Shown: positions 28,022-44,780 of the stretch, piece by piece
Layout of the letters: each line of letters opens with the position of its first letter
How positions within the stretch are numbered: position 1 is the first letter of the stretch
Assembly (NCBI RefSeq): GCF_002797495.1
Contig: NZ_PGEZ01000001.1
Span: 2,666,001 to 2,730,000, forward strand
Source of the DNA: Mumia flava
Lineage (GTDB): Bacteria > Actinomycetota > Actinomycetes > Propionibacteriales > Nocardioidaceae
Length of the DNA: 64,000 bases
Direction: 5' to 3'
The notes under the pieces: model-generated
What the model saw: only the letters and a program-made list of their open reading frames with translations
Database searches by the model: none
Told to the model about the DNA's origin: nothing
Program-made: the position numbers and the translations under genes

Positions 28022-29340
28022 TGGCACGTACGCAGACTCTCGACAAGCCCGTGGTCGTCCGGCTGCTCGGCGTCGTCATGCTGGCCGCGATGGTCGGCGC
28101 GGTGTTCGCAACGTACGCGGTCTTCACGAAGGCGTTCAGCGGCGACGTGCCGGTGACGGTGCAGGCGCGCAGCGCGGGCCTGCAGCTCAACGACAACGCC
28201 GACGTGAAGCTCCGTGGAGTCATCGTCGGTCGAGTCGAGGACGTGACGATCGAGAGCGGCGAGCCCGAGATCCATCTGCGGATCGACCCCGACCACCAGG
28301 CGCAGATCCCGTCCGACGTCGAGGCGCTGGTCGTGCCCAAGACTCTCTTCGGCGAGAAGTTCGTCGATCTCCAGCCGGTCACCGAGTCGGCTGGGACGGC
28401 CATCGAGGCGGGGGACGTGATCGTGCAAGCCGAGCTCCCGGCCGAGATCGAGACGCTCCTGATCGACCTCGACCCGCTGCTGGAAGCACTCAATCCCGCC
28501 GAGCTGTCCTACACGCTCACGGCGCTGTCGGAAGCTCTCGAAGGGCAGGGGGAGACGATCGGGCAGAGCATCGAGACTCTCGAAGCTTATCTGCAGAAGA
28601 TCACGCCGCTGGCGCCGGAGATCATGGAGGACGTCACCGCGCTCGGCGAAGCGGCGCAGACGTACGCCGAGGTCATGCCCGAGATCGGCTCCACGCTGCG
28701 GAACGCCGTGGTCACCGGCGACACGCTGGTCGGGCGCCGTGCGCAGCTGCAGTCGCTGTTCGTCGAGACCACGGCCTTCGCCGCTACTGCCGACGCGTTC
28801 CTCCAGACCACCGGGGAGGACTTCATCACGCTGACGCGCGAGTCGCAGCCGACCCTCGACCTGCTGGCGGAGTACTCGCCCACGATCGGGTGCGTGCTCG
28901 AGGGGCTCGACACGTTGAAGCCGACGATCGACAGCGTCGTCCGCGACCACCGCGTCCACGCCACGATCAACATTGTGCCGCGCACCTCGCGGGAGTACGA
29001 CAACGACGACGCGGCCGAGACTCCAGGGGTGGCCGAGGGCCCGGGGTCGTTCGATCCGACCTGCTCCGGTCTGCCCGACCCCGGTCTGTCCGCCGCCAAC
29101 CCGGCCGACGGGCTTCCGGACTCGGCTCTGGAGGCGCTCGGCATCACGGGTGAGCTCGGCAAGACCAAGCCGCTCGCGTCGCCGACGACACGTCTGAGCC
29201 CGGTCGGCACAGCACTGGAGGAGGAGCAGATCGACGCACTGCTGGCCCCTGCCCTCGGCACCACCGTCGACGACGTGCCGGACGTCGCGCCGGCGCTGGT
29301 CGGTCCCGCCCTGCGTGGAGCCGAGGTGACGCTCGGATGA
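28021..29340 (+). CDS. mceA: MCE-family protein MceA
   Basis: A 439-residue protein with an N-terminal membrane anchor (~residues 14-35), one MCE domain (~40-120: GLQLNDNADVKLRGVIVGRV, ending FGEKFVDLQPV), a long helical region rich in coiled-coil-like heptads (~145-310) and a less ordered C-terminal tail. Six such proteins form a hexameric tube that carries hydrophobic substrates across the envelope. It is the first of six in order A-F and overlaps mceB by 4 nt. The substrate (steroid, fatty acid, other lipid) cannot be read from sequence. Confidence 0.9.
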   Translation: MARTQTLDKPVVVRLLGVVMLAAMVGAVFATYAVFTKAFSGDVPVTVQARSAGLQLNDNADVKLRGVIVGRVEDVTIESGEPEIHLRIDPDHQAQIPSDVEALVVPKTLFGEKFVDLQPVTESAGTAIEAGDVIVQAELPAEIETLLIDLDPLLEALNPAELSYTLTALSEALEGQGETIGQSIETLEAYLQKITPLAPEIMEDVTALGEAAQTYAEVMPEIGSTLRNAVVTGDTLVGRRAQLQSLFVETTAFAATADAFLQTTGEDFITLTRESQPTLDLLAEYSPTIGCVLEGLDTLKPTIDSVVRDHRVHATINIVPRTSREYDNDDAAETPGVAEGPGSFDPTCSGLPDPGLSAANPADGLPDSALEALGITGELGKTKPLASPTTRLSPVGTALEEEQIDALLAPALGTTVDDVPDVAPALVGPALRGAEVTLG

Positions 29341-30443
29341 CGAACCGCCGCCGCAAGCTCGACCCTCGTCTTGACCGCAAGACGACGGGTGCCCTGGTCA
29401 AGCTGATCATCTTCATGGCGATCACGGGGCTCCTGACCGCCGCTCTCGTGGTGGTGATCGGCAACGTCACGTTCAGCGACACCTATCGCTACCGGGCGGT
29501 CTTCGCCGACGTGACCAGTCTCGTCGAGGGAGACGACGTCCGGGTCGCAGGCGTCCGCGTCGGCACCGTCGACGAGGTCGAGGTGGCATCGGACTCCACC
29601 GCCGAGGTCACCTTCTCCGTCGACACCGACGTCGCACTGACCCGCAGCACCCACGCCGACCTGCGCTACCGGAACATGATCGGGCAGCGCTACCTGTCGC
29701 TGAGCGAGGGCGCGGATGGCGACACCACTCCCCTCGAACCGGGCGAGATCATCCCGCTGGCACGGACTGCGCCGGCGCTCGACCTGACCGTCCTGTTCGC
29801 CGGGTTCAAGCCGCTGTTCCAAGCGCTGTCGCCCGAGGACACCAATCAGCTCACGTACGAGCTCATCCAGGTACTCCAGGGTGAGGGAGGCACGGTCGAG
29901 TCGCTGCTCGACAGCACGGCGCAGGTGACGAACACGCTTGCTGACCGTGACGAGCTGATCGGCGACGTGATCGACAACCTCACGACCGTGCTGTCCTCAT
30001 TCAACGAGCGCGACACCGAGCTGACGACGACGATTCAGACCTTGCAGCAGCTGATCAGCGGCCTCAACGCCGACCGCGGTGCTCTCACCGGTTCGCTCGA
30101 CGACATCGCGACGCTGACGAAGCAGACTGCGGGGCTCGTAGAGGACGTGCGGCCTGACCTGAGCACGGACCTCAAACACCTGCGCGCCTGGACCGCCCAG
30201 ATCGGGACGAAGAAGAACCGCAAGGCGCTCGACCGGACGCTGACGATTCTGCCGATCAAGATCGATCGTCTCGGGGCGACCGGTCAGTACGGTTCGTTCT
30301 TCAACTTCTACATCTGCGACCTCGCGGTGAACGGACGCCTTCCCGCCCTGCGCGGCGTGCCCGGATGGGGGCAAGAACGCACGTTCAGTACAACAACGCG
30401 GATCCGGGTCGAGGGAGAGGGTGAGCAACGGTGCGTGCGATGA
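29337..30443 (+). CDS. mceB: MCE-family protein MceB
   Basis: A 368-residue MCE protein from ATG 29337 in an ATGA overlap with mceA. N-terminal anchor (LVKLIIFMAITGLLTAALVV), MCE domain (VTSLVEGDDVRVAGVRVGTV, then NMIGQRYLSLSEG), a helical region (~150-290) and a short C-terminal part with FFNFYICDL, a pattern common in MceB. It has no lipobox. Confidence 0.9.
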   Translation: MTNRRRKLDPRLDRKTTGALVKLIIFMAITGLLTAALVVVIGNVTFSDTYRYRAVFADVTSLVEGDDVRVAGVRVGTVDEVEVASDSTAEVTFSVDTDVALTRSTHADLRYRNMIGQRYLSLSEGADGDTTPLEPGEIIPLARTAPALDLTVLFAGFKPLFQALSPEDTNQLTYELIQVLQGEGGTVESLLDSTAQVTNTLADRDELIGDVIDNLTTVLSSFNERDTELTTTIQTLQQLISGLNADRGALTGSLDDIATLTKQTAGLVEDVRPDLSTDLKHLRAWTAQIGTKKNRKALDRTLTILPIKIDRLGATGQYGSFFNFYICDLAVNGRLPALRGVPGWGQERTFSTTTRIRVEGEGEQRCVR

Positions 30444-31411
30444 AACCGATCCGTGAGCGCAACCCGGTCGTCGTCGGGTTCGTCGGCCTTGCCTTGATCT
30501 TCGCCTTTCTCGCCGTGGCCGCGCAGGCTGACCGCCTACCGCTGATCGGTGGCGGTCCGACGTATGCAGCCGACTTCACCGAGGTCGGCGGCCTCAAGGC
30601 CGGCGACGATGTCCGGATGGCCGGTGTGCTGGTCGGCGAGGTGGAGGACCTCGAGCTGCAGGGCGACACCGTCCGGGTCTCGTTCCGGATGCAGGATGAG
30701 TCTGACCGCCTGCTCGACGAGACGACCGCCTCGGTGCGGATCAAGACGCTGCTCGGCACGATGTACGTCAGTCTCGACCCCGCAGGCGCTGAGCCGCTGG
30801 CCGAGGGCGAGGTCATCCCTGCGGAGCGCACACGGCCTCCCTACGACATCGTGATGGCGTTCTCCGACCTCACCGAGACCACCACCGAGATCGATACCGA
30901 GCAGCTCGCGTACGCGATGAGCACTCTGGGCGACGTCACCGAGCGCACGCCGGACGAGTTTCAGCAGGCGGTCGAGGGCGTGACGTCGTTGTCAGAGACG
31001 CTCGCGTCACGTGACGAGCAGATCGAGAGGCTGCTGGAGAACGTCGACGGTCTCTCTGGTGTCCTCGCGGCGAGCAACGACCAGATCGTGACGCTGTTCG
31101 AGGACGGCGGCGTGCTGTTCGAGGCTCTTTCGCAGCGCCGTCAGGCCATCCACGACGTGCTGGTCGGCGTCCAAGAGATGTCGGTGCAAATCGAAGGTCT
31201 CATCGCCGATACGCAGGACGATCTCAAACCGGCGCTACGGAGGCTCGCTGGGGTGGTCGAGGTGCTCGAGAGGAACCGCGACGACATCGACACGGCGATC
31301 GAGCATCTTCCTGCCTACTACACGCTGGTGGCGAACTCCACCGCGAACGGTCCGTGGCTGGACGGTTATATGTACAACCTGCTGAGCATCCTGGGGGTGG
31401 GCAGCCTGTGA
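30431..31411 (+). CDS. mceC: MCE-family protein MceC
   Basis: A 326-residue MCE protein. GTG 30431 is preferred because GAGGG lies 8 nt upstream; ATG 30440 (an ATGA overlap with mceB, three codons later) is the alternative. N-terminal anchor (VVVGFVGLALIFAFLAVAAQ), MCE domain (VGGLKAGDDVRMAGVLVGEV, then LLGTMYVSLDPAG) and a helical needle region (~140-290). The C-terminus is short, ending shortly after YMYNLLS. Confidence 0.88.
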   Translation: MRAMKPIRERNPVVVGFVGLALIFAFLAVAAQADRLPLIGGGPTYAADFTEVGGLKAGDDVRMAGVLVGEVEDLELQGDTVRVSFRMQDESDRLLDETTASVRIKTLLGTMYVSLDPAGAEPLAEGEVIPAERTRPPYDIVMAFSDLTETTTEIDTEQLAYAMSTLGDVTERTPDEFQQAVEGVTSLSETLASRDEQIERLLENVDGLSGVLAASNDQIVTLFEDGGVLFEALSQRRQAIHDVLVGVQEMSVQIEGLIADTQDDLKPALRRLAGVVEVLERNRDDIDTAIEHLPAYYTLVANSTANGPWLDGYMYNLLSILGVGSL

Positions 31412-32646
31412 GCGCGCCACGCAGCCGATTCCGCCGCATTCTGACGGTGCTCGTGGCCGGGATCCTGGGCGCAGGGCTCGTTGCGGCCCTGACGGCCTTC
31501 GTTCTGCCCCGCGACGAGCAGAAGACGCTCGTCGTCGACTTCGACCGCACTATCTCGTTGTACGAGGGGTCGAAGGTGCGGATCCTGGGCGTCGACGTCG
31601 GCGAGGTCGAGTCGCTCGACCCACGGGGCACCTCCGTACGGGTGACGATGTCCTGGGACGCGCAGTACGACATCCCCGCCGACGTGCAGGCGGTGATCGT
31701 CTCGCCCTCGGTCGTGGGCGACCGTTTCGTTCAGCTGACACCGGCCTATTCCGGCGAGGGCCCGACCCTCGACGACGGGGCATTTCTCGACCAGTCGCGC
31801 ACGGCCGTGCCGACCGAGCTGGACGAGACGATCGCGGCGGTCGACGAGATGGCAACGCTGCTCGGGCCGGAGGGGGCGAACGCCGAGGGGGACCTCAGCC
31901 GGCTGCTCGAGTCGTCGGCCGACAACCTCGAGGGCAAGGGGCCGGAGCTGCGCCGCAGCATCCGGTCGCTCGCGCGGCTCACGGAGACCGCTGACGGCAC
32001 CAAGGAGGAGCTGTTCGGCTCGGTGGAGAAGATCGAGGCGCTGGTCGCAGCGCTCGAGACCAACGACGCAGCGGTGCGCAAGTTCAACGCGAGCCTCGCG
32101 GATGTCTCCACCGTCTTGGCCGACGAGAGCGACGACCTGCAGCTGGCGTTGCGCACGCTCGCCGGGACGCTGTCCGACGTCCAGATCTACGTGAAGGACA
32201 ACCGCAAAGTCCTCAAGCGAAGCGTCGACGGGCTCGCCGAGGTCACAGGGTCGCTCGCCGCGCAGCGGCGCAATCTCAAGAAGCTGCTCCAGCGAGGGCC
32301 CGACGCGCTCGCGAACCTGGCAGCGGCCTACAACCCGACGCTCGGCACCATCGACGCCCGCGCAACGATCAGGGGCGAGGACGGTCGGTGGTTCCAGATG
32401 ACTGAACCCCTCTACGTGCAGACATATTGCTTCGCCGCATCGGACCAGAACCCGGAGTATCGCGAGACATGCAGCGCGGTCGGTCAGGTTCTCGAGTGGA
32501 TGGCGCTCCAGGTTCCGGGCGCCGGTCAGGACGAGGAGACCCGGCCAGTTCCCTCGGGCGAGAATGACACGCCTCCGGCGGACGGGTCCGACGCTGTACC
32601 GCCGTCCGCAGACGGCGGGCTCGCCGACGCCATGGGGGTGGCGTGA
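31408..32646 (+). CDS. mceD: MCE-family protein MceD
   Basis: A 412-residue protein from GTG 31408 (GTGA overlap with mceC). Anchor helix ~10-31, MCE domain (ISLYEGSKVRILGVDVGEV, then VVGDRFVQLTPA), helical needle (~150-330) and a Pro/Asp-rich tail. The Cys residues near the C-terminus (TYCFAASDQ, YRETCSA) recur in MceD proteins. Confidence 0.9.
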   Translation: MSAPRSRFRRILTVLVAGILGAGLVAALTAFVLPRDEQKTLVVDFDRTISLYEGSKVRILGVDVGEVESLDPRGTSVRVTMSWDAQYDIPADVQAVIVSPSVVGDRFVQLTPAYSGEGPTLDDGAFLDQSRTAVPTELDETIAAVDEMATLLGPEGANAEGDLSRLLESSADNLEGKGPELRRSIRSLARLTETADGTKEELFGSVEKIEALVAALETNDAAVRKFNASLADVSTVLADESDDLQLALRTLAGTLSDVQIYVKDNRKVLKRSVDGLAEVTGSLAAQRRNLKKLLQRGPDALANLAAAYNPTLGTIDARATIRGEDGRWFQMTEPLYVQTYCFAASDQNPEYRETCSAVGQVLEWMALQVPGAGQDEETRPVPSGENDTPPADGSDAVPPSADGGLADAMGVA

Positions 32647-33737
32647 TGCGCGCGCGGCCGATCGCCGTCGCCGTCGTCGCTTCGATGGCGCTCAGCGGGT
32701 GCACCTTGAGCAGTGCCGGCGACCTCCCGCTGCCTGGCGGAGCCGATCTCGGCGACGATCCTTACACAGTCGAGGTCGAGTTCACCGATGTGCTCGACCT
32801 GGTGCCGCAGAGCGCGGTCAAGGTCGGCGACGTGTCGGTCGGTCGGGTGACCGATGTCGAGCTCGACGGCTGGCAGGCCGTGGTCACGGTCGCGGTCAGA
32901 GACGATGTGGAGCTCCCAGACGACGCGATCGCCTCGATCCGCCAGACCAGCATTCTCGGCGAGAAGTTCGTCTCGCTCGACTCGCCGCCGGACGGTGGCT
33001 CAGGCACACTCGGCGACGGTGACCGCATCCCGCTCGAGCGGACGCGTCAGACGCCCGAGATCGAGGAGGTGCTCGGCGCGCTTTCGCTCGTCCTGAACGG
33101 CGGCGCGCTGGAGAAGGCCCAGCTCATCTCGTCCGAGATGAACGAGGCTCTCGGCGGGCGGGAGGCCGAGACCCGCACCGTGCTCCGGCGCCTCGACGAG
33201 TTCATGGAGACCGCCTCGGACTCCAAGGACGACATCGTCACGGCGATCGAGCAGATCGACCAGCTCGCCCGAGCGACCGACCAGCAGCAGGAGGCGATCA
33301 ATACCGCGCTCGATGATCTGCCGGAGGCGCTGCAGACGATCGACGCTCAGCGCGCCAACCTGGTTCGGATGCTTGGATCACTCGAGAAGCTGAGCACGGT
33401 CGGCACCGACGTGATCGTCCGGTCGAAGCAGGCGGTGCTCTCGGACCTGCGCCAGCTCGACCCGATCCTCGCGGAGCTGGCCGAGTCCGGCGACTCCCTG
33501 GTGAGCGCCCTCGAGGTCCTCCCGACGTTCCCGTTCCCGGACGCGCTGCTCGGCGAGACCGTCTCGGAGGCGACCAGCTATCAGATGGGCGACTACACCA
33601 ACGTGTCCGTCGACTTCGACACGGACTTCTATCAGACGATCAAGCGGATGACCAAGGCCGAGCGACGCTCCCTGAAGCAGTACCTGCGCGGGAACGACCT
33701 CGCTTCGGTCATGGCGGAGAGCGCGGTGGCACCGTGA
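32646..33737 (+). CDS. mceE: MCE-family lipoprotein MceE
   Basis: A 363-residue protein; the fifth mce gene is classically the lipoprotein of the set, as here: MRARPIAVAVVASMALSG then Cys19 in a lipobox (ALSGC). MCE domain (LDLVPQSAVKVGDVSVGRV, then ILGEKFVSLDSP) and a helical region (~130-280). ATG 32646 overlaps the mceD stop by 1 nt; GTG 32643 is an equally coupled alternative adding one residue. Confidence 0.9.
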   Translation: MRARPIAVAVVASMALSGCTLSSAGDLPLPGGADLGDDPYTVEVEFTDVLDLVPQSAVKVGDVSVGRVTDVELDGWQAVVTVAVRDDVELPDDAIASIRQTSILGEKFVSLDSPPDGGSGTLGDGDRIPLERTRQTPEIEEVLGALSLVLNGGALEKAQLISSEMNEALGGREAETRTVLRRLDEFMETASDSKDDIVTAIEQIDQLARATDQQQEAINTALDDLPEALQTIDAQRANLVRMLGSLEKLSTVGTDVIVRSKQAVLSDLRQLDPILAELAESGDSLVSALEVLPTFPFPDALLGETVSEATSYQMGDYTNVSVDFDTDFYQTIKRMTKAERRSLKQYLRGNDLASVMAESAVAP

Positions 33738-35014
33738 TCACGTCCAAGGTCAAGATCCAGCTGATCGCATTCCTCGCACTGACCCTGCTCGGGCTTGCCT
33801 ACGTCGGCACCCAGTACGCCAAGATCGACCGGCTGTGGGGTGCGGACGGCTATTCGGTCGTCGTCGAGATGGCCGACTCCGGCGGCATCTTCACCGGCGC
33901 CGATGTGACGTACCGGGGCGTGAGCGTCGGCCAGGTCTCCGACATGTGGCTCACCGTCGACGGCGTCGACGTCGAGGTCCGGATCGAGGACGAGGAGGTG
34001 GACATCCCCGCCGACACCGATGTGGTGGTCGCGAACAAGTCGGCGGTCGGCGAGCAGTACCTCGACTTCCAGCCAGCCACCGACTCCGAGCCGTACCTGG
34101 TCGAGGGCACGACCCTGCCGCGCGAGCGCACCCAGGTGCCGATCGACACGCGCACGCTCTTGACTGACGTCTCGGCGCTGCTGGAGTCGGTCGACGCCGA
34201 CGACCTGAGCACCGTCGTGACGGAGCTCGGAACGGCGTTCAAGGGCTCGTCGGACGACCTTCGCACGATTATCGACTCCTCGAGCTCCTTCATCACGACC
34301 GCGGAGGAGAAGTACGAGGTGACCGCCGCCCTCATCCGCGAGTCCAACACCGTGCTCAAGACGCAGGTGGAGTCGCAGAGCGAGATCCGGACGTTCGCCA
34401 CGAATCTGAGTCGGCTCACGTCGGCGGTGCGGTCCTCGGACGCAGACCTGCGGACGGTGCTCGACACCGGCCCTGCGACTGCCGCAGAACTGCGGACGTT
34501 TCTGTCGGAGAACTCTGCGGGCGTGGCGCGGCTGCTCGGCACTGCGATCGACCTGAATGAGGTGGTAGTGGCTGAGCTCGACGGCGTCCAGGCGGTGCTC
34601 GCGATTGCTCCCTACGGCGTGGAGAGTGCTTACTCGATCATCGCAACTGATTCGCGTACGGGCCTGGCCAGCGTGCGTCTGAGCCTGTCGCTTCAACCGG
34701 CGAACGAGCCGTGCTTCGCGGGCTACGCGCCAGACCCGCGCCGTCGCACGCCCTACAACCGGACGCCGTCGCAGTGGAACCCCGCGTACACGTGCAAGGA
34801 GAAGCAGCCGCGGGGCACCGGCAAGGCGGGATCGGGGAGCCGGACCGCCCCGGCGTCCACGACCGCGACGCCCGACGAGCCGGTGACGCTCGGCACGTAC
34901 GATGTGGCGACGAAGCAGCTCGTTCTCGACGAGCACAGCACGATCCCGGCAGGCGCCGATCTCGGGAAGGAGTCCTGGAAGTGGATGGTGATGGGACCGG
35001 CCGTCGCTCGCTGA
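33734..35014 (+). CDS. mceF: MCE-family protein MceF
   Basis: A 426-residue protein from GTG 33734. Anchor (IQLIAFLALTLLGLAYVGTQ), MCE domain (GGIFTGADVTYRGVSVGQV, then AVGEQYLDFQPAT), helical region (~140-290), and a C-terminal tail with the MceF-like PCFAGY and PAYTCKEK cysteines. The final codons overlap the next gene by 34 nt. Confidence 0.9.
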   Translation: MITSKVKIQLIAFLALTLLGLAYVGTQYAKIDRLWGADGYSVVVEMADSGGIFTGADVTYRGVSVGQVSDMWLTVDGVDVEVRIEDEEVDIPADTDVVVANKSAVGEQYLDFQPATDSEPYLVEGTTLPRERTQVPIDTRTLLTDVSALLESVDADDLSTVVTELGTAFKGSSDDLRTIIDSSSSFITTAEEKYEVTAALIRESNTVLKTQVESQSEIRTFATNLSRLTSAVRSSDADLRTVLDTGPATAAELRTFLSENSAGVARLLGTAIDLNEVVVAELDGVQAVLAIAPYGVESAYSIIATDSRTGLASVRLSLSLQPANEPCFAGYAPDPRRRTPYNRTPSQWNPAYTCKEKQPRGTGKAGSGSRTAPASTTATPDEPVTLGTYDVATKQLVLDEHSTIPAGADLGKESWKWMVMGPAVAR

Positions 35015-35595
35015 GCCCAACCGCCTGGTTGTTCGGACTGCTCGGGGCGCTCGCCCTCGCCGGTGTCGTCGTGGGGACGGTGCTGCTCGTCCGCGGCCCG
35101 CAGGTTCCGGCCTACGCCGACACCGCCGTGCAGTCCGACGTGCGGTCGGCGGCGGAGCGGTTCGCGTCTGCTGTGAACACCTACGACGTCACCGACCTCG
35201 ACCCCTACGTCGAGCGGGTGACGCCGCTGCTGACCGACGAGCTCGCCGAGCAGTTCGAGGCTTCCACCCGCGATCTGCTCTCCGCGTTCGCCGAGACGAA
35301 GGTGAAGGCCCAGGGCGAGGTCCGCCAGGTCGGCATCGAGAGTCTCGACGGCGACTCCGCCGAGGTGCTTGCGGCGATCGACGTCACGACGACGCCGGCG
35401 AACGTCCAGTACGGGCAGCCGCGTCTGCGGTGGCGGATCTCGTTGGTGCTGACGGACGGCGAGTGGCTCGTCGACACCTTCGAGCAGGTCGGGGCGAGTG
35501 CGCTGCCCGGTGCGCAGGACGTTCCGGCGACGCCGGCGCCGACCGAGGACCCGGATCCGACCGACCAGCCCGACCCGACCGAGGAGGCGCCGTGA
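34981..35595 (+). CDS. Mce-associated membrane protein 1
   Basis: A 204-residue protein. I start it at GTG 34981 (ribosome binding site GGAAGGAG 7 nt upstream), inside the end of mceF. One membrane helix (~13-36: AWLFGLLGALALAGVVVGTV) is followed by an extracytoplasmic domain resembling a SnoaL/NTF2-like fold (~45-175) and a Pro/Asp/Thr tail. This fits the Mas/Mam proteins found at the 3' ends of mce operons, where they stabilise the transporter. No specific activity is predicted. Confidence 0.8.
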   Translation: MDGDGTGRRSLSPTAWLFGLLGALALAGVVVGTVLLVRGPQVPAYADTAVQSDVRSAAERFASAVNTYDVTDLDPYVERVTPLLTDELAEQFEASTRDLLSAFAETKVKAQGEVRQVGIESLDGDSAEVLAAIDVTTTPANVQYGQPRLRWRISLVLTDGEWLVDTFEQVGASALPGAQDVPATPAPTEDPDPTDQPDPTEEAP

Positions 35596-36317
35596 GTCCG
35601 CGTCGACGCATCGCCGGCGAGAAGCGCCGTCCGGCGAGCGCCGAGCGTGCCCTTCCGGAGGAGGCGGACGCGCGGCTGGCCGATGCGTCTTCCGCCGACG
35701 CGACGCCGCGCGACGGCGCTCCCGATGACGCTGCTCCCGATGACGCTGCGCCGGCGACCGCGGCGCCGGATGCCGCGGCGCCGTCCGCGAAGCCGCCACG
35801 CCGTCCGTGGGGGCGACGCACCCGCGCGCTGGTGATCGTGTCCGTGGTCGTGGCGGTGGTCGCGGTCGCGTACGCCGCGATCGCCTTCTTCACGGTCAAC
35901 GGCGTCGAGAACGACGCGACGGACCGCGTCGACGTCGAGGCCGAGGCCACCACCGCGGCGGTCGCGGCGATTCCGGAGATCCTCGGGTACTCGCACGAGA
36001 CGATCGACGAGGACCTCGAGGGCGCCACGGAGTTCATGACCGACGACTTCGCCGCCGAGTACTCCGAGCTGGCTCCGCAGGTGTCCTCGCTGGCCGAGCA
36101 GCGTGAGCTCGTGGTCACGGCCGGCATCGTCGAGGACTCGATCGCGCCGCTGTCCTGCGGACAGGAGTGCAGCCCCTCGGAGGTCCGACTGCTCGCGTTC
36201 GTCGACCAGGAACGGACTCTGGCGGGCAAGCCGGGCTCACCGGCTGCCCTGTCGGTGGTGCTGCGGATGGAGAAGGTCGACGGCACCTGGCTGGTGGCCG
36301 AGCTCACGACGACCTGA
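35592..36317 (+). CDS. Mce-associated membrane protein 2
   Basis: A 241-residue protein from GTG 35592 (GTGA overlap). The ~75-residue N-terminal part is Ala/Asp/Pro-rich and cytoplasmic, followed by a membrane helix (ALVIVSVVVAVVAVAYAAIA) and an extracytoplasmic domain (~110-240) of the same Mas type as its neighbour (GYSHETIDEDLEGATEFMTD). A cysteine pair (SCGQECSP) could form a disulfide. It is the last gene of the mce operon and convergent with the sortase gene, 9 nt away. Confidence 0.8.
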   Translation: MSPRRRIAGEKRRPASAERALPEEADARLADASSADATPRDGAPDDAAPDDAAPATAAPDAAAPSAKPPRRPWGRRTRALVIVSVVVAVVAVAYAAIAFFTVNGVENDATDRVDVEAEATTAAVAAIPEILGYSHETIDEDLEGATEFMTDDFAAEYSELAPQVSSLAEQRELVVTAGIVEDSIAPLSCGQECSPSEVRLLAFVDQERTLAGKPGSPAALSVVLRMEKVDGTWLVAELTTT

Positions 36318-36326
36318 TCGCTCCGC

Positions 36327-37043
36327 TCAGCCGGCCCGTCGCGTGTCGACGAGCTCACCGACGGCGACCGACCGGTCGTCGGTGTGGAAGATCTCCGAGC
36401 AGGTCGTGAGGGTGATCAGGGCCTTGCGGGGCTTCGCATCCGGCTTCCCCGGCACCGGGTCGAGCACCCAGATCTCGGAGAAGTCGACGACGGTGTCGGT
36501 GCCGTCCTCGCGGAGCTCGTAGGTGTAGACGTGCGTGCGGGTCTCGACCTCGACGAGGTCGCCCTGGCGCAGGTCGGGGAAGGCCGAGAACGGCTGCCCG
36601 TTGGTGATCCGGTGGCCGGCCACCGCGAAGTTGCCGACCTCCCCGGGCCGCTGCGTGTCCGGGAAGTGGCCCACGCCGGAGGTCAGAGCCGAGTCGTCGA
36701 TGCCCTCGACGACCGGGACCTCGAAGTCGTCGCCGAACCGCTCGATCCGCAGCACGGCGATCGTCTCGCCCATCCGCACCGGGTCGTTGCGGGCGTCCCC
36801 GCCGCGGTCGTCCGCCCACTGGGCGGTCGCCCCGACGATCGCCTCGGCCGCGCGGTGCTGGGCGACGACGTTCGTCCCGACGTAGGTCCACGCCACCCAG
36901 CCCAGTCCGGCCACGATCACGAGCGTGAGCACCAGGCTCGCGATCTTGCCCGGACGCAGGCTCGGCGTCGGCTTGAGCTCGGGCCGCTCGCGGCGCGGCG
37001 GCGGCTGGCTGCCGCGTGACGGCGGGGGCTCGGACACGCTCAC
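36327..37043 (-). CDS. sortase, class E-like
   Basis: A 238-residue protein from GTG 37043 (AGGAGAGG 7 nt upstream). A Pro/Arg-rich cytoplasmic N-terminus precedes one membrane helix (~34-55) and the sortase domain. The catalytic residues are visible: His144 (AVAGHRI), Cys215 (TLTTCS) and Arg224 (DDRSVAV). The overall shape fits actinobacterial class E sortases, which in studied species prefer LAxTG over LPxTG. The only sorting signal in the window is LPATG at the other end of the mce block. It is divergent from rpoB. Confidence 0.88.
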   Translation of the reverse strand: MSVSEPPPSRGSQPPPRRERPELKPTPSLRPGKIASLVLTLVIVAGLGWVAWTYVGTNVVAQHRAAEAIVGATAQWADDRGGDARNDPVRMGETIAVLRIERFGDDFEVPVVEGIDDSALTSGVGHFPDTQRPGEVGNFAVAGHRITNGQPFSAFPDLRQGDLVEVETRTHVYTYELREDGTDTVVDFSEIWVLDPVPGKPDAKPRKALITLTTCSEIFHTDDRSVAVGELVDTRRAG

Positions 37044-37201
37044 GACTGGACCTCTCCTCGGTGTTACGTGTGTCACGGTACCCGGTGTCACCCGGGTTCC
37101 GGCGGCCGGTCCGACGCGCGGATCCACAACGAATCAGCGGTGTTGCTTGACCTGAGGCCCGTCCTCGCGCATCATCGTCGGCGAAGGCTTGACGGCCTGG
37201 G

Positions 37202-37231
37202 TTGAAATCTGCCCGGATCGGCGTCTAGACT
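37202..37231 (+). promoter_or_regulatory. rpoB promoter
   Basis: TTGAAA (37202-37207) and TAGACT (37226-37231) with an 18-nt spacer, followed by an unusual T-run (ACTTTTTTG) at the start region. It lies ~110 nt before the rpoB start. This is the best consensus match in the gap, and an own promoter is needed because rplL ends in a terminator far upstream. Confidence 0.65.
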
Positions 37232-37340
37232 ACTTTTTTGCGCTGCCTGCACCCTGCACCCACCCCCTTGACCGGGGTCTTCTGGCATGGGTTCGGACGG
37301 TGCCGCACCCGGGAACTGCGAGCCTTCGGAAGGACCCCTC

Positions 37341-40802
<3,462 letters not shown>

Positions 40803-40805
40803 GCC

Positions 40806-40832
40806 GCCGCCGCCCGGCCGGTCCGGCCGGGC
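40806..40832 (+). other. GC hairpin in the rpoB-rpoC gap
   Basis: Arms 40806-40818 and 40820-40832 (GCCGCCCGGCCGG and its complement) are perfectly complementary with almost no nominal loop. It lies directly after the rpoB stop. Possibly an RNA-processing or stability structure; full termination is unlikely, since rpoC must be expressed. Confidence 0.5.
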
Positions 40833-40885
40833 GGCACGTTCAGCCCCTCCCCACAGATTTCGCACCACGAAGGAAAGAAGACAAC

Positions 40886-44764
<3,879 letters not shown>

Positions 44765-44780
44765 TCGAGCTCCGGCCACC

